The notes under the pieces were generated by a model, which was given only the letters and a program-made list of their open reading frames with translations, was not told the DNA's origin and did not search any database. A stretch of DNA of 48,814 nt from Botryobacter ruber (GTDB lineage: Bacteria; Bacteroidota; Bacteroidia; Cytophagales; Hymenobacteraceae): NCBI RefSeq assembly GCF_003347595.2, contig NZ_QCZK02000003.1, forward strand, positions 1 through 48,814. Reading direction: 5' to 3'. This document shows, in pieces, positions 42,403 through 48,814 of the stretch. The translations under genes were made by a program, and so were the position numbers. Numbering within the stretch: the first letter of the stretch is position 1; every line of letters starts with the position of its first letter.

Positions 42403-42607
42403 AAAATGTAGCGTGTAGATTGTAGTTTTTTCGAGTGGTGCAAATATACCACAACTTCGGCACTTAACTAAATTAGTGTGCATGCATACTACATTTACAG
42501 GCAAATTGTACCGGAAGAAGAAGGGGGGCAGAAGTGGGAGGGGGTAAAATGAAAAAAGGCAGCGATATAATCACTGCCATTAGTACAAAATAAAACTATG
42601 AAAAAAA

Positions 42608-43390
42608 CTATCTGAAAGGTGCCGGCTGATTGCCTTCCCTTAGCATATTTTTTGAAGCCAGACTCTCAACTACATTTGCTTTTAATGTAAATTTCAGGTC
42701 TGTCATTATAATGTCGTTTGAAAAGATATTTACTACCTCGTTTTGCTCATTTAACATGGTTGGTACATAAATAAGTTCCAACGTTGCCTGTTTTCCTGGT
42801 TTTAATCCCTGTTCCGAAATACGGTAGCTTACGCAGTTGCAGGCAGACTTAATGCCCTGGATCACCAGGTCCGATTTACCGGTGTTCTTGATGGTGAACT
42901 TGGCTACTGCTTTTTGTCCTTTTTCAAGTTTTCCGAAATTGTAAGTGGTGGTTCCAACAGCCAAACGCGGAGAGTTTGCCTTTTGTTCCGGGGTGTAACT
43001 TGTTTTTGTATCTTTTGGTCCAACCTCTCCTTTTATATAAAGAATGGTGCTGGGAGTAGCCGCATTCGAGGTAACGGTAATGGCCTTATGGAATGGGCCC
43101 GGACGACCTGCACTATTATATACAGCCTTGATCACGCCTGTTTTGCCGGGTAGAATCGGATCTTTGGTCCAGTCCGGGGTGGTACAGCCGCAGGAGGGTT
43201 GCACATTGGCGATCACAACCGGCTGGTTGCCTACGTTCTTTACCTTAAATTCGTAAGTTGCCTGCACACCCTCCGGTACTGTTCCAAAGTCGTGGGTTTC
43301 TTTCTCAAATTTAAGCTCGCCCTGCGCGCTGGCGCTGAAACCGGCCAGTAAAAAACACAGTGCAAACAATAGGGATAATGATTTTCTCAT
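42608..43390 (-). CDS. Exported protein with two DUF1573 domains
   Basis: A 260-residue protein with signal peptide MRKSLSLLFALCFLLAGFSA ending near SAQG. Two copies of the DUF1573 immunoglobulin-like domain follow: the first has KFEKETHDFGTVPEGVQAT and VQPSCGCTTP (about 27-75), the second TTYNFGKLEKGQKAVAKF and IKSACNCVSYRIS (about 148-195). Each carries the CxC pair typical of the family. DUF1573 proteins are abundant in Bacteroidota and thought to act in the envelope; function is not established. Confidence 0.88.
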   Translation of the reverse strand: MRKSLSLLFALCFLLAGFSASAQGELKFEKETHDFGTVPEGVQATYEFKVKNVGNQPVVIANVQPSCGCTTPDWTKDPILPGKTGVIKAVYNSAGRPGPFHKAITVTSNAATPSTILYIKGEVGPKDTKTSYTPEQKANSPRLAVGTTTYNFGKLEKGQKAVAKFTIKNTGKSDLVIQGIKSACNCVSYRISEQGLKPGKQATLELIYVPTMLNEQNEVVNIFSNDIIMTDLKFTLKANVVESLASKNMLREGNQPAPFR

Positions 43391-43510
43391 ACTTTATTTT
43401 TTATATAGTAAAATACTATTTTATCCTGTGATACACAAACAAAGATATAAAAACTTTTTACAAAAAAATAGTTTCCATAACCATGCCAATTTTTCAGGAA
43501 AAGGCCCTGA

Positions 43511-43541
43511 TTTGAAATGAAGGTAAATTTAGTTACTTTTG
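43511..43541 (+). promoter_or_regulatory. Consensus Bacteroidota promoter of the E1 gene
   Basis: TTTG at 43511-43514, 19 bases, then TACTTTTG at 43534-43541: both elements of the TTTG-N19-TAnnTTTG consensus with ideal spacing. The ATG at 43576 is 34 bases beyond. Confidence 0.75.
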
Positions 43542-43575
43542 ATACAAACATTTGTACAGCCCTTAGTTGAAAAAC

Positions 43576-45984
43576 ATGCATACTGCTGAAGTGTCTATAA
43601 CTCAGAAACTAACAATCCAGGAGATTCTTAACGACTACCGCATCGGGTGGGAGAGCCGGCAGGCCAGCCTGACTGGCCGAAAAGAGGTTTTTATGGGCAA
43701 AGCAAAGTTTGGTATTTTTGGTGACGGGAAAGAGCTGGCGCAGTTGATCATGGCTAAGTTTTTTATGCCAGGCGATTTCCGGTCAGGCTATTACCGCGAC
43801 CAGACCTTTATGTTTGCCATTGGTGAGCTTACACTTCAGCAATACTTTGCACAATTGTATGCCCACACCGATGTAGAGGCTGATCCCTCTACTGCCGGTC
43901 GTGCCATGAACGGCCACTTTGGTACGCGACTGCTCGACGAGGACGGGAACTGGAAAAACCTGAGTCAACTTAAAAATTCCAGTGCCGATATTTCTCCCAC
44001 AGCTGCGCAAATGCCCCGCCTGGTGGGCCTGGCCTATGCCTCCAAACTTTACCGCCAGAACCCGGAACTGCAGCACCTGCACCAGTTTTCGGTAAACGGA
44101 AACGAAGTGGCTTTTGGCACCATTGGCAATGCCTCTACTTCCGAAGGAGCTTTTTTCGAATCCATCAATGCCGCCGGTGTGCTGCAGGTGCCCATGCTTA
44201 TCTCGGTTTGGGACGATGGCTACGGCATTTCCGTGCCAAATGAATACCAGACCACCAAAGGAAGTATTTCCGAAGTGCTTTCCGGTTTTCAGCGCCACAG
44301 CCGCGACGAGCAGGGCTATGAAATTTTCCGGGTAAAAGGATGGGATTACATCGGCTTGTGCGAAACTTACGAAGCAGCCGTGCGGCTTTGCCGCGAAGAG
44401 CATGTGCCGGTGCTGGTGCACGTAGAGGAGATGACGCAGCCGCAGGGGCATTCTACCTCCGGGTCGCACGAACGCTACAAATCCAAAGAGCGGCTGGAGT
44501 GGGAGCTGGAGTACGACTGCCTTAAAAAAATGCGCGAGTGGATTCTCGAAAACGGCTTTGCTACCGTAGAGGAACTCGACCAGATTGAAACCGAAGCCAA
44601 AGATGCCGTACGCACCGCCCGCGGCCTTGCCTGGAATGCTTTTGCCAGTGATGTAAAAATTGATCATGAAGAGGCGCTGCGACTGCTCGATAACCTGGCT
44701 GCTGCCTCCGAACACATACCGGCCCTGGCTACCATTGCCGAAGAGCTGCGCAAAACCCTTAACCCCATCCGGAGCGATGCTGTAAGAGCAGTTCGCAAAG
44801 CACTGCGCTACGTAACCCACGAGCGGAACGAAGCAAAACGCGAGCTCACCGGTTGGCTGGAACAGGCGTTGGGCGAAAATGCCGAACGATACAACTCTTA
44901 TTTATATAGCCAGTCCGAAGACTCGGTGCTGCTGGTGGATGAAGTGAAAGCCGAATACAGCGAGGAGCCGCCTATGGTCGACGGCAGGGAAGTACTGAAG
45001 GCCTGTTTTGATGCCATGCTGGCGCGTGACCCGCGGGTGTTTGCTATCGGCGAGGATGTTGGACTGATCGGTGATGTGAACCAGGCTTTCTCCGGGCTCC
45101 AGGAAAAATACGGAAAACTGCGCGTTACCGATACCGGCATCCGGGAGTGTACGATTGTAGGGCAGGGGATAGGCGCCGCCTTGCGTGGCTTGCGGCCCAT
45201 AACCGAAATTCAGTACCTCGATTACCTGATTTATGCCCTGCAGATCATGTCCGATGACCTGGCTACGCTGCACTACCGCACCAAAGGGGGCCAGAAAGCG
45301 CCGGTTATCATCCGTACCAGGGGCCATCGCCTCGAGGGTATCTGGCATTCCGGTTCGCCTATCGGTATGATCCTGCACAGCATCCGTGGCATTCATGTGC
45401 TGGTGCCCCGCAACATGACACAGGCGGCAGGCTTTTATAATACCCTGCTGAAAGCGGAGGAGCCGGCGCTGATAATCGAATGCCTGAACGGGTACCGCTT
45501 AAAGGAGGCAATGCCCAGCAACATCGGAGAGTTTACCGTACCGCTTGGCCAGCCGGAAATTCTGCGGAAGGGCGAGCACGTAACGGTGGTTACCTATGGC
45601 TCCATGTGCCGCATTGTGCTGGAGGCTGCGAGTCAGCTGGAAGAGTTCGGCATCTCCTGCGAGGTGATAGACGTACAAACCCTGCTGCCTTTCGATATCA
45701 ACCACACCATCACCGATTCTATCAAAAAGACCAACCGCGTCCTGTTCACCGACGAGGATGTGCCCGGTGGTGCCACGGCCTTTATGATGCAGCAGGTAAT
45801 AGATGAGCAGGATGCCTGGAAGTTCCTGGACTCCAAGCCTTTAACCCTGCCGGCACAGGCACACCGTCCGCCATACTCCACCGACGGCGACTACTTCTCG
45901 AAACCAAACGTAGAGGATGTGTTTGAATATGTTTATTCGCTGATGCACGAAGCAGACCCAAAAACGTATCCGGCTCTGTACTGA
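43576..45984 (+). CDS. Fused alpha/beta 2-oxoacid dehydrogenase E1 component
   Basis: An 802-residue thiamine-diphosphate enzyme with the E1 alpha subunit (about 1-380) and beta subunit (about 470-802) in one chain, as in Bacteroidota branched-chain 2-oxoacid dehydrogenases. In the alpha part the ThDP site reads GTIGNASTSEG (N185) and WDDGYGIS (D213-D214) instead of the canonical GDG...NN. The beta part has FAIGEDVGLIGDVNQAFSGL and EIQYLDYLIYALQ. No E2 or E3 gene is adjacent. The ATG at 43576 fits the promoter; a TTG at 43567 is in frame but less likely. Whether it serves pyruvate or branched-chain 2-oxoacids is not decidable here. Confidence 0.87.
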   Translation: MHTAEVSITQKLTIQEILNDYRIGWESRQASLTGRKEVFMGKAKFGIFGDGKELAQLIMAKFFMPGDFRSGYYRDQTFMFAIGELTLQQYFAQLYAHTDVEADPSTAGRAMNGHFGTRLLDEDGNWKNLSQLKNSSADISPTAAQMPRLVGLAYASKLYRQNPELQHLHQFSVNGNEVAFGTIGNASTSEGAFFESINAAGVLQVPMLISVWDDGYGISVPNEYQTTKGSISEVLSGFQRHSRDEQGYEIFRVKGWDYIGLCETYEAAVRLCREEHVPVLVHVEEMTQPQGHSTSGSHERYKSKERLEWELEYDCLKKMREWILENGFATVEELDQIETEAKDAVRTARGLAWNAFASDVKIDHEEALRLLDNLAAASEHIPALATIAEELRKTLNPIRSDAVRAVRKALRYVTHERNEAKRELTGWLEQALGENAERYNSYLYSQSEDSVLLVDEVKAEYSEEPPMVDGREVLKACFDAMLARDPRVFAIGEDVGLIGDVNQAFSGLQEKYGKLRVTDTGIRECTIVGQGIGAALRGLRPITEIQYLDYLIYALQIMSDDLATLHYRTKGGQKAPVIIRTRGHRLEGIWHSGSPIGMILHSIRGIHVLVPRNMTQAAGFYNTLLKAEEPALIIECLNGYRLKEAMPSNIGEFTVPLGQPEILRKGEHVTVVTYGSMCRIVLEAASQLEEFGISCEVIDVQTLLPFDINHTITDSIKKTNRVLFTDEDVPGGATAFMMQQVIDEQDAWKFLDSKPLTLPAQAHRPPYSTDGDYFSKPNVEDVFEYVYSLMHEADPKTYPALY

Positions 45985-46006
45985 TGAATAGCTACCCTTT
46001 CAAAAA

Positions 46007-46046
46007 AAATCCCTGCAGTAACGAATTGCTGCAGGGATTTTTTTAT
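46007..46046. terminator. Bidirectional terminator after the E1 gene
   Basis: AAATCCCTGCAG (46007-46018) and CTGCAGGGATTT (46029-46040), a perfect 12-bp stem with an A tract before and a T tract after, between the convergent E1 and lipoprotein genes. Confidence 0.9.
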
Positions 46047-46067
46047 GATTTCAAGTGCCAACGCGTA

Positions 46068-46619
46068 TTACCGGAGTAACGTAATTTCGTTTGTTGTTAC
46101 CGTATTGCTTTTAAGCGGAACAGGCTGTGTTCTGTCGTAAATAAAGATATCAAATTTAGCGACCTTACCGGCCAGGTTCGGGAATTCTGATGTGATGTCG
46201 AACGTATATTTGATTTTACCTTCCAGGGGTTCAGGGCGGTCGTCGTTCGATATCCTGGGGAAACGGCCACTGAGATCAAAACCTGCCACCGGGAACTGGT
46301 ATTCCTCGAACGCAGCTGTACCATCCGGTTGTGGCTCTTTTACCAGGAGTTTTACAATAAAGTTTTTATCATAGGGCGGACTGTTAAAGGGGGCAGGCGG
46401 TTCAGGCGAAAGACCCAGGTTTCCGTCCCCATCCTGGAAATAAACCACGATCGTAATCTGGTGATGCTTGAGCCTGTTTTCGTCAACAAAGATAGTTTCC
46501 TGTATCTCTTCGAAATTGATATGGGGCTTCAGATCAAAGTTCGGCTCCTTACGGCAGGACGTGCCGGCCAGCACAAGCAACAACACCAGGAAGGCGCAAT
46601 ACTTTACAAGGTATTTCAT
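46068..46619 (-). CDS. Predicted lipoprotein of unknown function
   Basis: A 183-residue protein with N-terminal MKYLVKYCAFLVLLLVLAGT followed by SC (Cys 22), a Bacteroidota-type lipoprotein signal. The mature part is strand-rich (HQITIVVYFQDGDGNLGLSP, about 53-72; KIKYTFDITSEFPNL, about 135-149; KFDIFIYDRTQPVPLKS) and ends in NEITLLR, which may be a beta-sandwich. No family name recalled. It is divergent from the LuxE-like gene. Confidence 0.8.
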   Translation of the reverse strand: MKYLVKYCAFLVLLLVLAGTSCRKEPNFDLKPHINFEEIQETIFVDENRLKHHQITIVVYFQDGDGNLGLSPEPPAPFNSPPYDKNFIVKLLVKEPQPDGTAAFEEYQFPVAGFDLSGRFPRISNDDRPEPLEGKIKYTFDITSEFPNLAGKVAKFDIFIYDRTQPVPLKSNTVTTNEITLLR

Positions 46620-46693
46620 GAGGTTGTCTAAAATTGAAGCTAAATTTACTAATTCAAACGAACAGATGTCGTATTTGTTATAACTAAATTTGG

Positions 46694-47686
46694 ATGGATT
46701 TTAAAACCGAACATATCCGGCGGCTGCACCAGAAAGACTTCGACTTTGAGCAACTGGCGCTGGAACTTTTCCGCTTCCAGGCACAGCACAACGAGGTCTA
46801 CAAAGAGTACCTGTCTCATCTGCACATACTACCGGAACAGGTAGCGCGCCTGGAGCAGATTCCTTTTCTGCCCATCGAGTTTTTTAAATCGCATGCCGTT
46901 GTAACCGGTACGTTTAAGCCGGAGCAAACATTCCTGAGCAGTGGCACCACCAAAGCCACGCGCAGCAGGCACCATGTGTCGCACCTGGCCTGGTACACGC
47001 GCACGGCCGAACTTATTTTTGAAGACTTTTTTGGCAGTTTCCAGCAATACGAGGTGCTGGCGCTCCTGCCATCTTACCTGGTGCAGGGCGGTTCTTCGCT
47101 CGTAACCATGGCGGCTCATTTCATGAAGCTGACGGGGCAGCGGGAGGAAGGCTTTTTCCTGCACGATTATAACAAGCTGCTGGTGGCTATCCGGCAGGCG
47201 CAGCAGCAAGGAAAGAAGGTATTGCTGATAGGGGTATCTTATGCACTGCTGGACTGGGCCAGGAAACTGCAGGGTAGCGAGAACTTATCGGATGTGATCT
47301 TTATGGAAACCGGTGGCATGAAGGGGCGCCACCGCGAAATGATACGGGAGGAGCTGCACGCACACCTCAAACAGGGCTTTGGCGTGAGCCGCATCTGCTC
47401 CGAATACGGCATGACGGAATTGTTATCGCAGGGCTACTCCCTGGGCGAAGGCATTTTCAGGCCGGGCTTCAGCATGCGCCTACTGCTGCGCGAGCTCAAC
47501 GACCCGTTCCAGGTAAGCAACAGCATGCGCTCCGGCGGCATCAACGTGATCGACCTGGCCAACGTGGACTCCTGCGCCTTTGTAGAGACAAAAGACATCG
47601 GGCGGCTCTACCCGGATGGCAGCTTTGAGGTGCTGGGAAGGTTTGATAACTCCGACATCAGGGGCTGTAATTTACTTATTGCCTGA
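46694..47686 (+). CDS. LuxE-like acyl-protein synthetase/acyltransferase
   Basis: A 330-residue adenylate-forming enzyme of the LuxE family. FLPIEFFKSHAVVTG (about 57-71) and FLSSGTTKATRSRHHVSHL (about 79-97) carry the Ser/Thr/Gly-rich phosphate-binding loop. ICSEYGMTELLSQGYS (about 235-250) is the A5-like motif, and the C-terminal hinge reads IGRLYPDGSFEVLGRFDNSD (about 302-321). There is no luxC or luxD nearby, so bioluminescence is not implied. Bacteroidota homologues are generally annotated as acyl transferases; the acyl acceptor is unknown. Confidence 0.85.
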   Translation: MDFKTEHIRRLHQKDFDFEQLALELFRFQAQHNEVYKEYLSHLHILPEQVARLEQIPFLPIEFFKSHAVVTGTFKPEQTFLSSGTTKATRSRHHVSHLAWYTRTAELIFEDFFGSFQQYEVLALLPSYLVQGGSSLVTMAAHFMKLTGQREEGFFLHDYNKLLVAIRQAQQQGKKVLLIGVSYALLDWARKLQGSENLSDVIFMETGGMKGRHREMIREELHAHLKQGFGVSRICSEYGMTELLSQGYSLGEGIFRPGFSMRLLLRELNDPFQVSNSMRSGGINVIDLANVDSCAFVETKDIGRLYPDGSFEVLGRFDNSDIRGCNLLIA

Positions 47687-48045
47687 GATTTTTTCTGCAG
47701 CCCCTGCCACCACACCCTCTGCAGCTGCTTCCAGGGGTACAGCAGCATTTCAGGTTCTGCTGTACCTGCCTCCACACCCTCTGCAGCTGCTCGGCGTGCT
47801 ACCGAACATTAAAAAAATCTCTTTGCTGTTCTGTGATCTGCTGAATATTTTCTGCGTATTATTCAGTAATTTATGAGTTAAAGCATGTAATACCAAATAG
47901 TAAAATGTACCTTCCGTTAAAAGGCCTTCAGTAGCTAGCTTAGTTGCAGTTCGCCCACAAGATCCCCTACGGGAATGACAATGGGAGGAATAGTTTTATG
48001 GAACCACGTATATACTATCTGGTATAACCGGTAAAATTTTCTACT
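47687..48045. other. Intergenic stretch with two direct repeat copies
   Basis: No gene seen. It carries two same-direction copies of the CTGC-rich repeat (47695-47729 and 47757-47791), 62 bases apart start to start, both with the ACCCTCTGCAGCTGCT end. The rest is AT-rich and may hold the promoter of the protoglobin gene. Confidence 0.7.
47695..47791 (+). repeat. CTGC-rich dispersed repeat, two direct copies
   Basis: Copy one contains CCTGCCACCACACCCTCTGC, copy two CCTGCCTCCACACCCTCTGC, differing by one base over 20. Between them GGTACAGCAGCA (about 47736-47747) can pair with TGCTGTACC in the second copy, so a hairpin forms as well. Confidence 0.8.
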
Positions 48046-48621
48046 ATGGATCAGATTAAAGGATATGCATACGGGCAGGTAGGTACCTCCCCCGTAACAC
48101 TCGAAGACCTGAACCTGCTCAAAAAGACGGTTCTTTTTACAGAAGAGGACGAAAAGTATCTGCGGATGGCAGGTGACGTGCTCAAGGACCAGACGGACCA
48201 GGTGCTGGATCTGTGGTATAACTACGTTGGCAGCAACGAACACCTGCTGTACTACTTTTCAAAAGACGGGCAGCCCAACACGCAGTACCTGGATGCCGTC
48301 AGGGCCAGGTTTAAGCAGTGGATCCTGGACCTGTGCAACCGCCCCTACGACCAGGAGTGGCTGAACTATCAGCATGAGATCGCCTTGCGGCACCACAGCA
48401 CCAGGAAGAACAAAACTGATCATGTCGATACTGCTCCCATCGTGCACTACCGCTATATCGTCGCGTTTATCTATCCTATTACAGCCACCATCAAAGGCTT
48501 CCTCTCCAAAAAAGGACACGATGCAGAAACAGTCGCTAAAATGCACGATGCCTGGTTTAAAGCAGTTACCCTTACGGCCATTCTCTGGACTCATCCTTAT
48601 ATCAACAAAGGCGAATTCTAA
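48046..48621 (+). CDS. Protoglobin (sensor-globin-like heme protein)
   Basis: A 191-residue all-helical protein of the protoglobin family (globin-coupled-sensor globin without an output domain). Family strings are YAYGQVGTSPVTLEDLNLLK (about 7-26), YFSKDGQPNTQYLDAVRARF (about 70-89) and WLNYQHEIALRHHSTRKNKT (about 105-124). The histidine cluster H110/H116/H117 holds the proximal heme ligand. No signalling domain follows, so it may bind oxygen, NO or CO, or buffer heme ligands. Full length; the start is a clean ATG. Nothing further is seen to the right edge except short inverted repeats. Confidence 0.88.
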   Translation: MDQIKGYAYGQVGTSPVTLEDLNLLKKTVLFTEEDEKYLRMAGDVLKDQTDQVLDLWYNYVGSNEHLLYYFSKDGQPNTQYLDAVRARFKQWILDLCNRPYDQEWLNYQHEIALRHHSTRKNKTDHVDTAPIVHYRYIVAFIYPITATIKGFLSKKGHDAETVAKMHDAWFKAVTLTAILWTHPYINKGEF

Positions 48622-48814
48622 GCCTGATATTAATATTTAGTTGCTTCCATATAACTATTTTTCTCTCCTGTCATCCGGGAGGGATCTCATACCTTTACCA
48701 CAAGCGTATACAGTACAAATTTTATATACTTTTAAAAGACAGATGCAGGAAGGTAACTATAGGGAATCTACATACACTTGGTGATATGGACCACAAGGAA
48801 TCTCCTTCCTGTAT
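48622..48814. other. Right-edge non-coding stretch
   Basis: No gene is supported before the edge. TCATCCGGGAGGGATCT (about 48669-48685) recalls the REP-like arms elsewhere but is not paired. CAGGAAGG (48747-48754) can pair with CCTTCCTG near 48805-48812. Confidence 0.4.

Noticed and set aside
46694..47686. Bioluminescence (lux) locus
   Set aside because: Only a LuxE-like gene is present; luxC, luxD, luxA and luxB are all missing, and LuxE-like proteins are common in non-luminous Bacteroidota.
47695..47791. Possible CRISPR-like repeat array
   Set aside because: Only two copies with a 27-base gap, and the same repeat occurs singly across the window; no cas gene is present.

Overview
The window looks like a chromosome segment of a Bacteroidota species, most likely of the Cytophagales (Hymenobacteraceae/Pontibacter-like). 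The signs are a type IX secretion C-terminal domain, a TonB-dependent receptor with a carboxypeptidase-regulatory-like N-terminus, DUF1573 and UMF1-family proteins, promoter-like TAnnTTTG boxes and the general protein content. The genus is inference from protein style; there is no rRNA marker, and I saw no tRNA or CRISPR array.

Layout. 1-1347: an edge fragment that looks like a transposase start, a family-2 glycosyltransferase and a DUF2905 membrane protein. About 1.4-9.2 kb: a visibly AT-rich foreign block holding a complete type I Wadjet anti-plasmid system (jetA-jetB-jetC-jetD, all start/stop codons overlapping) and an orphan membrane protein, with large composite DNA hairpins on both flanks of the jet genes. 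9.2-10.0 kb: DUF1801 and DUF2200 proteins. 10.5-13.0 kb: a four-gene operon around a TelA-like protein, including a 59-codon gene. 13.0-17.4 kb: a type-IX-secreted beta-helix (pectate-lyase-like) protein and a TonB-dependent receptor on the minus strand.

17.6-27.9 kb is an assimilatory sulfur region. On the plus strand: sulfite reductase, a fused siroheme synthase/TauE exporter, and O-succinylhomoserine sulfhydrylase. On the minus strand and convergent with it: cysH (APS-reductase type), cysD, cysN and an OsmC protein. Each arm starts with the same compact leader: an exact or near-exact TAnnTTTG box, a SAM-I-like riboswitch, and directly after the riboswitch P1 helix a short ORF that ends in a run of cysteine codons (six Cys before stop at 18008-18121; Cys4-Met-Cys before stop at 27634-27756). 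I infer dual sensing of SAM by RNA and of cysteine by translation of a poly-Cys leader peptide. This is the most interesting signal in the window.

28.2-48.8 kb is mostly ordinary: hypothetical proteins, a peptide-type ABC transporter without its ATPase, a tandem pair of paralogous unknown proteins, an UMF1 MFS transporter, AMP nucleosidase, a stand-alone HsdR-N-like nuclease domain, alanine dehydrogenase, a DUF1573 protein, a fused alpha/beta 2-oxoacid dehydrogenase E1, a lipoprotein, a LuxE-like acyl-protein synthetase and a protoglobin.

Three families of dispersed DNA repeats run through the window: a ~30-bp element with core CTGCTCCTGCCACCACAGCC at ten or more places (one inside a coding sequence), a palindromic element with 28-bp arms at two places, and one 177-bp MITE-like palindrome.
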